From Pseudopyrenochaeta lycopersici (Eukaryota > Ascomycota > Dothideomycetes > Pleosporales > Pseudopyrenochaetaceae), in the NCBI GenBank assembly GCA_003313425.1, contig NHZP01000047.1, positions 248,001-312,000 of the forward strand: a stretch of 64,000 nucleotides of DNA, read 5' to 3'. How positions within the stretch are numbered: the stretch's first letter is position 1; each line of letters opens with the position of its first letter. The notes beneath the pieces are model-generated. The model was given only the letters and a program-made list of their open reading frames with translations, had not been told where the DNA came from and ran no database searches. The translations under genes were made by a program, and so were the position numbers. Shown one piece after another: positions 35,433 to 47,200 of the stretch.

Positions 35433-36833
35433 GATCGCTAGTATGGGGTAGCATGTCAGCCTGGTGACTGTAGACTCACAGTTTATATAGAATGCCCAGT
35501 CTCACCATTATACGTCACACAGTCCAGGTGAAAATCTTACAGATGCATATGTTCATCTACCGGTATGTCGTGCAACAACACTTTCATTCCTAGTAGGTTT
35601 TCACTGATCATACGTCTCTTCCATTGGCTCTAATCCTTCCAGTTACTAACCGAGCTGGAGTGCAGATGCATTGTTTTACCCCGCCATGATATTTTCCGAA
35701 AGAGAAAGCTCTTTTGTAGAATCTGTGTCGTCGCACGGCACGAAACAGCCGTTTGAAGGAACAGAAATGACAACGATATCATTAGAAATCTCTAGTTCTG
35801 ACATGTGACGCCTAGTGTAGCGATACAATTTGTTCATTCATTTTGCTTAGCTACAGGAAATATTCCGTATATGTAAAGTGGAGAAGATGACCACGCATAG
35901 CAGCTTATCTGTGCTGCTTTTGGTAGGGATATGCATCAGTGGCCTGACCTTCCGCCTTGGGCCTTCAGCACTTGAACACTGTGGATGCAAAATCAACTCG
36001 TATCGCTTGGACGCAAGGCCTGGCAATATAACAGTATGATTTGGCGCCTAGCAAGATCAACAGCGTGGGTTTTTCATGACGCCGGGGGGTCAATGGGGAT
36101 GCATTAAGATAACGCGATCGGTGTCTGATACAAGTACCCGCTTTCATAAGAGAGAGTCACTAGGATATTTCTTGTGGAACTAGGGTTAAAGAGGGAAACA
36201 AAATTTCACAGTAATCATGCAGGTGACTAGATATAGCAAGTACATGCATCATCAACCCGAAGCCCGACACCCACATTTCTTCTCGCTAACGAGAATTATA
36301 GTGGAGAGGATAGTGGAGAGGAAAAGAGGCTAGAATGCTGGTGGTCGGGTCTACGTTGCTGGACATGATACGCCGAAAGGAGAATACAGGGAAGGCCATG
36401 GGAAATGGGCAAGAGAGATTGCGTAGAGGCTTTGATAGGAGTATTTGGGCAACAGGATAAAATTGAGCGCAGATTCCCGATTTACCTGCATGAATCGTGG
36501 TGACAGAGGGGATATGGTGTAGTTTGTTCGTGAGCTCCAATACCCGCCGCCAATTTTGTTATTGAAATTGACAGCCATTCATGTGTGCTCATTAAGGTGC
36601 TTTCTGTGGCTTCAGATTCAGAAAACAGATGAAAAGTAAGACAGCTCAAAAACTTCCTGGCAGGGTGTTCGAGGTTCTTAGTAAGGCATGTAGTAACTAG
36701 TCACGGAGAACAATTCTAGAGATTTGAAGAACGCATGAAAAATTACGATTTACACAATCTATCCTAAATAATCTTACACTTTGCCAACAAATTACATCAA
36801 CGCCGCCGACACTCCATCAGCCATATCGAACCA
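35433..36833. other. Intergenic region
   Basis: This is the promoter side of the P450 and the 3' flank of the GMC oxidoreductase. It is rather AT-rich, with no coding frame that I can support. A short direct repeat (AGTGGAGAGGA twice) lies near 36.3 kb. Confidence 0.5.
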
Positions 36834-38648
36834 TCAAGGCTGGACCTGGAACAGTTCCGGATACGCAGCCTTGATGATATCCGCACCCTTCTCGCCAATC
36901 ATGTAGACCGAGTTCTGGATTCTGCAATCGGGAATTACCGGGATGATGGATGCATCAATGACGCGCAGATTCTTCGTTCCATGGACACGAAGCGAAGGGT
37001 CGACAACACCTTGCTCGATGGACAGGCCCAGACGGGCAGTACCGCAGGGATGGAAGCCAGTCTGAGAGCGCTCAAGAATAGCTTTGTTCATGGCCTCGTC
37101 GGAGTTGCGTGGCATGGGCCAGGGATAGTCTTCGCCGATAATGTCCTTCATGCCCTCGCCGTTTGTCAAAATGTCGTCGACGAAGCGGCAGCCCTCGCGC
37201 ATGGCGATGAGGTCCAGCTCGTTGGAGAAGAAGTTGATGTTGATGAAGGGCTGTTCGAGCGGGTCTGTCGAGTTCAGTTTTACGAAACCATTTTGGGAGA
37301 GCGGGCGGAGGAGGTCGACAATGACAGTCATGTAGGAGCCAGAAGCTGGCGTGGGAATGTGCCATTGGAAGGCATCGGAGAACATTGGCTGCGAGGATAT
37401 ACGTTAGCATCAAAGACTTGTGGAAATAAATGGGATATTATAGGGAAGGGCACTTACGACGAAGTCAATCTCAAAGTGAGGCTGGCCGCCGGGGCCAAAC
37501 GGATCAACACCCCCGTTGTTCTTCTTATACTCAACATACTCCTTGCTTGTCTCGAGATACTTGTCAATTCGAGGGAATCCGACGAGTTCAAGAAGGCCAC
37601 TGGCAATCGGACCCGTCTTGTCCTTGTTGTATCTTGCGATGGCCGCATTTCGCGCAGGACCAGGACGAATGATATGGTCCTCAGCACCAATACCATCTTT
37701 CAGTTTGCGCACATAGGGCATGATAGGGTGATCGAGTAAGTTCTGCCCAACATGCTCGGAGATGACAACAGGCGTGATGTTATGTGCCGCGAGTTCTTTT
37801 TCGGGACCAATGCCGGAGAGCATGAGGAGCTTGGGGGTCTCGTAGACACCTTGTGAGACGATTATTTCGTAATTTGCAGTGAAGGTGACCTCTGTCTCAC
37901 CATTGACGAGAACAGATACACTGGTTGCGGTTGTGCCGTCGAAGTTGATCTTCTTCGAGTAAGTGGAGGCGAGAATGGTAACATTGGGCTTGCCCTTGAC
38001 AAAGGAGCCAGAAGTAGACCGGATGCCCTTGTAGATAGTCTCCATACAGTGCGTGAGACCATGCATTGTGCCGGAGTAGATGTCCTCGGAGAGTGGCTCG
38101 CCCTTGCTGACCCAGGCTTTGCTGAGTGCGTCACGGAAAGGCTTGAGCTCAGGCACGAGAGCAGCATGGGAAACATCGAGAGGCCCATTCTGCCCGACCT
38201 TGGCAAGCTTAGTATCGTAAAGTCCTTCATCATCGTGGTAGTTGACCGGCTTGGTCAGATACTCCTTAGTAGTCTCCCACGTCCAATCGTCGCCGCCAAA
38301 CTCTTTCCAATCATCAAACGTAGCAGCACTACCAGGAACCCAAGTAAAGTAGTTCAGACAGCTGCTTCCACCGAGGGCTTTACCACGCGTGTTGGGTTTC
38401 TCCACGCGTTCGTAGTCTGGACGAGCAATCATGGTTGTCTTGAAAGCCCAATCGTGCTTACCACCGCGAAGGGAAAAGGCGCTGGAAGGAGTAGCGATCG
38501 CATCGACATCTAGAGGGTTGGCGATGCCGGCTTCGATAACGAGGATAGAGACGTTGGGATTCTCAGCAAGGCGGCCGGCGACGACGTTTCCAGCTGTGCC
38601 GCCGCCAACGACAATGAAGTCGAAGTTGGATGGGATGGGCGTAGACAT
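36834..38648 (-). CDS. GMC-family FAD-dependent oxidoreductase
   Basis: Model: exons 38648-37458 and 37388-36834, with a 69-nt intron (GTAAGT..CGCAG), phase 0, giving 581 aa. It contains the N-terminal ADP-binding Rossmann motif VVGGGTAGNVVAGRLAE with Glu at the end of strand 2 (VIEAG). It also has GMC signature 1 (RGKALGGSSCLNYFTWVPG) and signature 2-like GVYETPKLLMLSGIGP. The C-terminal catalytic region has His in TGFHPCGTARLG and Asn in RIQNSVYMIGEKGADIIK. The family oxidises alcohols or sugars (aryl-alcohol, glucose, choline and similar). No signal peptide is present, so it is probably intracellular, unlike secreted aryl-alcohol or glucose oxidases. The substrate is undefined. It shares strand and neighbourhood with the P450. 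Confidence 0.93.
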
Positions 38649-39466
38649 TGTAGATGTGGTTGTTTTGGTGAATTAGATATAAAAATTATAGATGATGCAG
38701 ATGCTAGATGCTAAGGGGCTACTTGTGTGACAGAGTATGGAAAATTGCACAAATGCTGGAAGCTGAGAGGTGAATGTTGGAAGGCGAGATGCGAATGCTG
38801 GTTGTGAGATGTGATGATTCTCTTCACGGTTCAAACTTGCATCTTTATACCTACCACAACTTCTTTTGCCGAGTTCATGCTATGACGCAGTTCCATCTTC
38901 GAGATGATCTGAATCAGCCAGAGTCGTCCTGGACGCGTCCTCGAACCGTACGATTAGTCTGGAGAGTGACGTATCCAAACTTTGTCCCTGCAGCTGCCAA
39001 ACAACAAAATATCCACCAAGTTGCGGGAATAGGCAAGTTTTAGTGCGACAGATCACTGATTCCCGGAGCAGCAGTCCAAGGGGAATCCAATGACGGGGGT
39101 CACACCACAGGTGGTCGATTACTTAGCTACACTAGCCCCTCCAATACGGAGTAGTGTGGATGATGCAGCGGATGACAGCCACAGCTAGCGATAATTGTAG
39201 CGATTACTGCAGATTACAGCCAGGTGCGGAATGTGCGGGTATGCGTTCCGCGCGGATTTTTGCTGTTACTAGCGACAGTTGATAATGCGAGATTCGGGCG
39301 AAGATGTTACCAACGAGGACGTTGCGGGAGGCTGCCACCTCAACGCGCTCTGATTGGTGCTGAGGCTCAGGCCGAAGATTGTCCGTTTTGACCGTGGCAT
39401 CGTCAAACCCTCGTGCCTCGACATCACGACCATTGACGCCGCCACAAGCCCCAATCGCGCGCCACA
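38649..39466. other. Divergent intergenic region
   Basis: This lies between the start of the GMC gene (-) and the start of the bL33m gene (+), so it should hold two promoters. Frames here do not look coding. Confidence 0.5.
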
Positions 39467-39920
39467 ATGGCGAAGAAAGGTATGCCATGTCCTATAATTC
39501 CGCCCATGGAATGTCTTGCGTGCAGCGGAACACTGCGCTTCGCCTGCTGGATGATGTCGTCGGTTCTCTTCAACAACTGCTGACTGCGACACCCGAACAG
39601 CAAAGTCCCGCACCATTATGGTGCGTCTGATTTCCATGGCCATGACGGGCTACTATCGCACCATGCAACGACCGCGAGCCCACCAACCGCTGAGCATGCT
39701 CAAATACGATCCCATTGGTACGACGCCCTTGCTCCCTGCACCCGCTATCATGACCATCGCACTTGCTTTGTCGTGCTTGGGTATGGCATAGTGCATCAGA
39801 AGCGGGAATTGGCTGGCACTGGAGAGAAAAGACGGCCTATATACACGTAATTGGAATGCTAACGATTTCGCAGTGCGGAAACAAGTGCTCTTCCTCGAAG
39901 CAAAACGCGGCAAGAAGTAA
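39467..39920 (+). CDS. MRPL39: Mitochondrial large-subunit ribosomal protein bL33m
   Basis: Model: exons 39467-39479 (13 nt), 39601-39717 and 39874-39920, with introns of 121 and 156 nt, joining G|CA and G|TG, giving 58 aa. The product starts [19 protein letters not shown], continues [20 protein letters not shown] and [19 protein letters not shown]. This is the bL33 fold: a Lys-rich start, a β-strand with TGYYRT (bacterial TGxxYxT), and a PxxLxxxKYDPxxRKxVxFxE ending. The length equals the family's usual 50-60 residues. It would sit in the mitoribosomal large subunit (yeast Mrpl39). As in many fungi there is no separate cleavable presequence. The acceptor of intron 2 has a textbook branch point (GCTAACGATTTCGCAG). 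The first exon is only four codons plus one base. Confidence 0.93.
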
Positions 39921-41019
39921 CACCGTCACTACATACGAGACGAGCGCGATCAAACTATATGCAACCACGATTACTGGGCGCGAGAGGGCGACACACAGCA
40001 AGAGCTGTATGGCATGGTTGGCGCAATCAGCGCAGAATGGAAGTAGCGGCTGCCCGGCAATCCAGAATCGAGCACCATACGAAGAGTCTTGTACACATGT
40101 GCCCATACTGTACTATAAACTCTGCATACCCGGCGTTATACATGGGCTGATGCAAATTTCACCCAAAATACCATATAGATCAACTCGCACTACCTTCTCA
40201 GTGCTAGTCTTGGCCATGAATCCTCTGCGCTTCGTCTGATTCCTTGCTACCAGCCTGCTGAGAGCATTCGCTGACTTCTATTTCGATCAACTTTGAAATG
40301 TAAAGGAAAAGCACGGAAAAGATAACATGAGTTCGCATTCTGCCAAGAAGGCCCCCTGCGCTCCACTTGTCCTGCGCTTGGCCCACGTTGGTCAATGTTG
40401 ACACAGGCCAGTTCCAAGACATGGCAAGTCTTTGCCCAGAACTGAATTGCCACATGGAAAATGGAAGTTCCAAAATGTGTTCGTCACTCGCACTGATGCT
40501 TACTTCTGCTTCGCGTATTGATAACGTTCTGCTAGGAGGAGCTGGCAACCCTAACACGAATCCCATACACAATAATACATTGAAGCGGCTATGGCTCTCA
40601 ATTCGGAGCTTAAACTCTCATCGCTTTTGAAATCAATTGACGACCCTGGTGACTATAGATTGTGAAATGTGCAATGACGCAATAGCGCAGGATGATGGAG
40701 CCGCATACTCCTTCGCATTCACTTCAACGTCCCGACCGATGCGACGGATTACCGAAAGCAGCGTTCCGGACGAGTAAAAGCCTTGGCCCATCAGGATAAC
40801 AAGTTCCTATTCGTCCGACTTCCTCCACATGGGGTAAGACAAGGCCATGGTGCTGGAAATGCTTGGTTAGATCGGACCATTTCCGATCTGTTTACAGTGT
40901 TCAAACCTTGCGCTGTCCCCCAACCAGCCGGCACAATCAACTATATAACATCGATGGTGTCTCTTCTGGCCGCGGACTGTACCTGATGATCACATTTGAT
41001 GGTCTCTTCAACCTTCTAA
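39921..41019. other. Intergenic region
   Basis: This is the 3' flank of bL33m and the promoter of the MFS transporter. Frames up to about 120 codons occur on the minus strand, without motifs. No gene is supported. Confidence 0.5.
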
Positions 41020-43204
41020 ATGGACTCCAACAAACCCAATGAGAAGCGGTCCGAGCATACCCCAGATTCGCAATATGAGAATTTAAACCACTATCCACCA
41101 CGCCCTGAAACAACACCACAGCAAAAAATCGAACAGCAGAAAGAAGCAGATCGCTCCTCAGGCCTCCTGGGAAAACTCTCCCTTCTCGGCAACCTCCCGG
41201 AGTGGAATGTCCCTGGGCATGGCCAGCTTCATGGCAAGGCACTGAACAGCGCCATCGCATGGTGCTCATGCCTCGCCTTTCTCATGTTCGGCTATGATCA
41301 GGGGGTCATGTCTGGTCTTCTCACATTGGACGACTTCCAACGCCACTTTCCTCTAATGACACCGCTCTCGCGGACGAACAACATATGCTGGCTTGACGCT
41401 CCGGAAAACACGGTCAGAGATGAGAGAATGTGTACCGGGGACGCAAATACGCAGGCTGCAGCCGTGGCATTGTATCAGGTTGGATGCTTCCTGGGCGCGG
41501 TGCTCATCTTGTTCTATGGCGAGGTCTGGGGACGTAAAAGTAGTACCTTCTGGGGCAGTTTCATCATGATCGTCGGCACCATCTTCCAGGTGGCTGCTGG
41601 TGGCGCATATGGTGGAGATGCGGCGGCTTATGCGGTGCTCATTATCGGGAGAGTAGTTGGAGGTATTGGAAATGGCATGGTCACCTCAAGTGAGTCTGGA
41701 CCTAAAAGAGTTTTCGTTCTACAATGGGACTCGACTTTGTGCTGACCTTTCCACAGCAATTCCAACCTGGCAATCCGAATGCGCCAAACCTGAGAAACGT
41801 GGCCGTGTCATCATAACCTCAGGCGCCATCATTGTGGCCGGCATCATGATATCATACTGGGTTGGCTACGGCTTCTATTTCCTACCCTCGGGCACAACGT
41901 ACAGCTCTGTACGCTGGAGATTCCCAGTCGTGTTTCAGTCGTTCTTCACCATTTTGGTAATGTGCGTAGCTTCTTGCTCACATCCTTTCAGCACGCAAGT
42001 AATCTAACCGCGCTCAGGTGGGGATTGCTCTATCTCCCCGACTCCCCGCGCTGGCTCCTGATGCGCGGCCGCGAAGTCGAAGCTCGATATCTCCTCGCCC
42101 GTCTCACAGACGCGCCTATCAACTCCGAAGAAGTCGACGCCGAGCTCACGAATATCAAGGATGCTCTAGAGGCGCAGAGCAGTGGCGGTGGATTCAAGAT
42201 GCGCGAGCTTTTGCACAATGGACCTAGCCAAAATCTGCGCAGAGCATTGCTGGGCATCGCAGCGCAATTCTTCCAGCAGATTAGTGGCATCAATTTGATT
42301 GTGAGTTGCTATCTTTAGATCTCCACGGCACATCGCCTGGGGAGCAAGGGTGCAAGTTAAGCATCGAATGCTGATTGTATCACAGACTTACTACGCAACT
42401 TTCGTCTTTGAGAACTCCCTAGGCTTCGGCCCCGACATGTCACGCCTTCTCGCCGCCGCAAATGGTACCGAGTACTTCCTTGCTGGCTTAATTGCCATCC
42501 CGTTAATTGAACGCGTTGGACGCCGCAAGCTCATGCTCTTCGGTGCTTTCGGCATGATGTCGAGTATGATCATTCTCGCAGGCACGAGTTCGACGGCAAC
42601 GATCGATGAGTTCGGCGCGCCGGTGCTGAGTACGGTGTATGGTGTTGTTGCGACCGTGTTCTTGTTCGGATTCAATACTTTCTTTGCAATTGGTAAGCCT
42701 CACCTCTGCATCCTTTAGCAAAGATACATAGAATTGCTAACACATTGTCTAGGCTGGCTAGGAATGACATGGCTTTATCCTGCCGAAATCACAAATCTTC
42801 GCATCCGAATCCAAGCCAATGCCCTCTCCACATGCTCTAACTGGCTTTCCAACTTCCTAATCGTCATGATAACCCCGCCTGCTTTCGAAAATCTGCAGTA
42901 CAACACGTACACCATGTTCGCCGTTTTCAACGCTGCCCTTATTCCAAGCGTGTACTTTTTCTTTCCTGAGCCCAAGGGGAGGAGTCTGGAGGAGCTGGAC
43001 GTGATCTTTGCTTCGGCGCACTACGAGAAGATCAGCCCAGTCAAGCAGGCGAAGAAGATGCCGAAGCTCGAAGGGAGAGCGTTGGATGTAGAGATTGCGC
43101 GATATTTTGGTGGCGACTTGGAGCAGGCGAGGCAGAGGAGTGTAGCGAGTGCTGAGGAGGTGGAACGCAGAAGAAGTGCAGGTAGTCGAGGGATGACAGT
43201 TTAG
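41020..43204 (+). CDS. MFS sugar transporter (SLC2/hexose type)
   Basis: Model: exons 41020-41689, 41757-41961, 42018-42300, 42386-42692 and 42753-43204, with introns of 67, 56, 85 and 60 nt, giving 638 aa. All joins are in frame and restore family sequence (FTILVM-WGLLYLPDSPRW; SGINLI-TYYATF; FFAIG-WLGMTWLYPAEI). Family markers are FGYDQGVMSGLLT in helix 1, GRKSS in loop 2-3, GRVVGGIGNGM, PDSPRWLLMRGR after helix 6, QQISGIN in helix 7, GRRKLM in loop 8-9, and the WLYPAEI helix-10 region (GWLGMTWLYPAEI). It predicts twelve helices in the plasma membrane and proton-coupled sugar uptake. It has a hydrophilic N-terminus of about 75 residues and a long cytosolic tail, so it is longer than typical (about 520-560 aa). 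An ICW-containing extracellular loop between helices 1 and 2 carries Cys pairs. The substrate is unknown. Confidence 0.93.
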
Positions 43205-44217
43205 ATACCAGCGAACTGAGATTATGTAGAACGTTCAGAAAATAATCATTTTCACGCACGTTACGCAGAAGTAGTCCGATCGGATATCTTCGCACTTTAA
43301 CAAACAAGTGGGAATCTTATAACAGAAAGTAATTGCACTTTTACACAGTATTGAGCCCTGTGAATGACGCCGCATTTCCCTTTTTGACAACAGGCAAATG
43401 CGCGGAGGCTTCACTCTTGAGGGATAAAATCTATGTGCAATATATTAGCATAGCCATTAGAGCTTGGATGATGCGGTGCTGGTGTTCTTTTTACTAGACA
43501 CTATTAGTCACTTGGGTGGCGTTTACTTCACCAAAGGTGCCCTCAATAGCTCAAGGAGTATTACTTAAGACCGGCATAGACTCCACAAGCAGATGCTAGG
43601 AACGTTCATATAGACATTCCCGCAGTATCTCTCTGTAACTCTCATGAAACTCTTCGTCATTACCGCAATCCACTGGAGGTACAACGCACGGTCTCTCACT
43701 GAGGAGAGAAAGAAAACAATCCGCTGGCGGACGAGTCGGTTTTATGTGAGCACTTTAGCAACGATAACGCGCATCGTAAACTTAGAAGGCCGCTGCTATA
43801 GTTATATTAGAGGGAAGCCGTTCAACATCAGCCTTGTACAGACATATAGAACGCACTTGAGGATAAAATATCTCTCTGATTCTAATACTTTGTTCATCTT
43901 TATTAGCCTTATCAACACCGCCTCGGCGCCGCTACTACATCAAACTTCGAATCCCACCACCTCTCCTAAATATTAGTCGCCCACAATGATGCAGATAACG
44001 AATGGAAAATAATCATCCTTTTTGAGATATTCCGGAAGACACGGTCGAGACAAAGCGAATAGGCCATTGTACTAATGAAACACACTTAGGCATTTAAGGA
44101 GCAGCGATAATCTTTTCGTTGCGGCAGAGTGCGGTGCCAGTCATCCTACTGCAGATGTTTTGGGAGTATGCTATATAAAACTTTAGGCTTCTGTGACTCT
44201 ATACGGTTAGCACAAAT
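43205..44217. other. Convergent, AT-rich intergenic region
   Basis: These are the 3' flanks of the transporter and the coiled-coil gene. The 43.6-44.0 kb part contains a 110-codon plus-strand frame (MKLFVITAIHWRYN...) with no motif, and it could be decayed sequence. I cannot assign it to a transposon. Confidence 0.45.
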
Positions 44218-47200
44218 TCAGTGCCTGACCAAGGCTTCCTCATTTCTGCCTCTGCCTACAATACGTTTGTTAGAACAGTACAACTACGTTAGGAAGGGAG
44301 TGAATTTTACCTTTGCTCCGCAAAAGACGGGAGGAAGAACGGCGTGTGAAATCAGCAGTGGGGGCCTGAGAAGTTGGTTTTTGTTGACTTCGGGACGATT
44401 TCATGTCACTCGAGGACATGATCCCGCGGGATGCCTGAAGAGGATTGGCGGAAGGCTTCAGTTGGATTTTCTTGCGGGATCCAGTAGACGATGATCCCTG
44501 CCGGTACGGGGAAGCCAATTGCACTTTCGGACGAGCGCCCGTAGTCAACAGCTTGGACGGGTGCCGTGAATGATTTTTCGACTCAGATGGCACATGATGC
44601 AAATATGTGCGAGAGGAAATCCGTTGCCGCTTGATAGTCATTTCCTGTTCCCTCTGGCTGACAGGACTCTTTCTCTTTGCATGAGCTTGATCATTGCACT
44701 GTGAAGTCAACTGGCTATGCTCTTTTCGCGCATTGAGGTAAATTTCATGGTCGCCATAAGTCTGCTTCAATGTTGTAGGTGGTGGTTGCATGAAATCCGG
44801 GGAGCTCATGTTGGAGCCGCCGCTACCTGTCAGCTTCTGTTTCAACTTTTCACCCTTTGAATAAGGAAGCATAGGCTTCTCTGGCCCATCATGAGATTGG
44901 TTGCTTTGGCTGAAGTGATGGGAAATCAGCCCTGGGGGAGGCGTCATGGGGGAATAGACAGCTGGATTGGCTTGGGATTTTAGCTTCTCATCTGAGTGAG
45001 AAGAATAAGGTCCAGTCACAGAGACACTACTCGAGCATGTTGACCGCCCTCTTGAGATAACTTTGGGAGAACCACATTCGGTTGAGTTTCGACCGCGACT
45101 GCGAAGCATTGAGGCTGACTGATGCTTTAAACCGATTGCCATCTGCGTCAGTTTTTCGGAACTGATATTGGTAAAATCGGTCGAGCTTGAGCTTTGGCAT
45201 CTCCTACGGCGTGAAACTTGGCTTATGCCCTCATCAGACGGCAATCCACCGCCCAGCTCCTGGCATTGGGAGATAGGGTTTACGGCGAGGTCTCCTAAAG
45301 GAGGGCTACAATCTTTGAGCAGCGCTGCAGCATCAGGAGTGTTCTGGAATGCTTCCTCAAAAAATCTTGCTAAAAATTCTGGATCTTCTGATGAAGTCGG
45401 TGAATGCTCAGCCTCCCCAATCTGGAAAGTGTGTTCAGGGGTTTCTTGCTGTGTACTAGAAGAGCTGATCATGGTAAGCATCGAATAGTTCTGGCGGTGA
45501 ACCCTCTTCCTGCTAAACCTAGGATGGATGTTCTGGAGAGAATTCGAGGCTGTTTCGCAATTGACTGCGGACTGAGAAGTATGCTGCTGGCTGCCAAGAT
45601 TTAGCGTTTTTCCTCCCTCTAGTGTTCTCTCATACACCTTGCCAATCAGCCCCTTTTCAAGGTCAGATCTTTTACTATTGGGCTCAAGTTTGACCCTGTG
45701 TTCTTCCTTCATACGGCTAGTCTTGATCTCACCAGCACTCAATGCACCATCTGCCTGGGTGAGACGACAGTTCTGGCTATCGATCTCTGTAGGGTACCTC
45801 TCTGTCAACCCCTGGTTCTCCTTGGTATAATTGGTTTTAACATAAAGCATGTCATTGTCATCAGCTTGTTGCATAACACTATACTTGGCCTGTTGTTCTT
45901 GTAGTATATCTCTTTCCCCATCGAGATTTGTCTGAGCATTGTCCAGTCGTGTCTCGGACGATCGAGTTTGCTCAGGCCGAAATGAGAGACTCTCTTCTTC
46001 TTTTTGTACAATCGACTTCTGTTCTTGAGCTACCTGGACATTTACTTGAGCTTCTTGCGGCACCTCAGCAAGCTGGTTTTTGGTGACTTCAAAAGTTGAA
46101 AGATGCTGAGATATCTGGGTTTGTAATTGATCTTTCAAAGCCTGCATATCTGTCATTTTGTCGTTCAAGGTAACATATTTCAGTTCAAGTGCTGCGTTGT
46201 CTTTTATCTTTGTCTGGAGTTGTTCCATATTTTGTCGTAGACGTTCTTTTAAATCCGCGACCTCGGATGACGTGGAAGCGCTCTGTTGAGCAACCCTCGA
46301 CTGTGCTTCAATACCTTCCTTCTCTTTACGCATAGTTTCGAGCTCAGTGCTGAGTGATTTATTAGTCTTTCGTAGTGTTTGGAGTTGCTCTTTCGCAGCC
46401 TGATCTTCCTTCCCGTACGCTTGTATTCTCTCTTCCTTTTTGTCACACTCGGTGGTAAGACGATGAATCTCATTCCTCAAGGCGCTTTCCCTTTCACTAA
46501 AGTCTTTTTGATACTCTTTTGCAATATTTCTGTGGGTTTCAGCATCACTCTCAGTCTGAAAACGCATTAGTAGAGGCAAGAACATGATGACAAACTGATT
46601 TACCTTCTTCTCCTGCTTAGCTTTGCTGTCCATTTCAAGAAGCTTTTCTTTACAAGCTTCATACCAGGTCTATCATTTGTAAGAGCATGGTCAATTTGAG
46701 AAATAGTCGAACATACCTTGTACTTCACCGATTCTTCGTCGAGCTGTTTTCGAAGCATTTCCGCCTGCTCGATCTTGCCATTAGCTGCTTCCAGATCATC
46801 CCCTACACTCTTCAGTTGCTGGCGCATAGCAGCCATCTGTGGCTCGAGCTCGACAGTTTCTGTTTTGTACTTGCGAACTACATTCCTCAAGTTGTCCAGT
46901 TCGCTTTCAAGTAGAACCGAGCGCGCCTTCATATCGGCCTCGTTTTGTTGGAGTACCTTGACTTGTCCATCTAGGAAATGGGAGCGCTGTTTCTGTACTT
47001 CCAATTTGCTCTTGAGCGTATCATTGATCCCGGATATGTTGCGATTTTCGGTAACGACTTCTTCATACTTCAAGACTTCTGCGCGAAGGGCCCGCATTTG
47101 GTTTTTTACGAATGTCTGAATCTCGTCAGTGGGAAAGTGCTTGCTAGCTACGACTTCGGCGAGTGTTTCGAGTCGTGAATCGACACTTCCCCAGATATTA

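Noticed and set aside
36981..37739. 252-codon plus-strand frame opposite the GMC oxidoreductase.
   Set aside because: Antisense shadow of a GC-rich gene spanning its intron; no motif.
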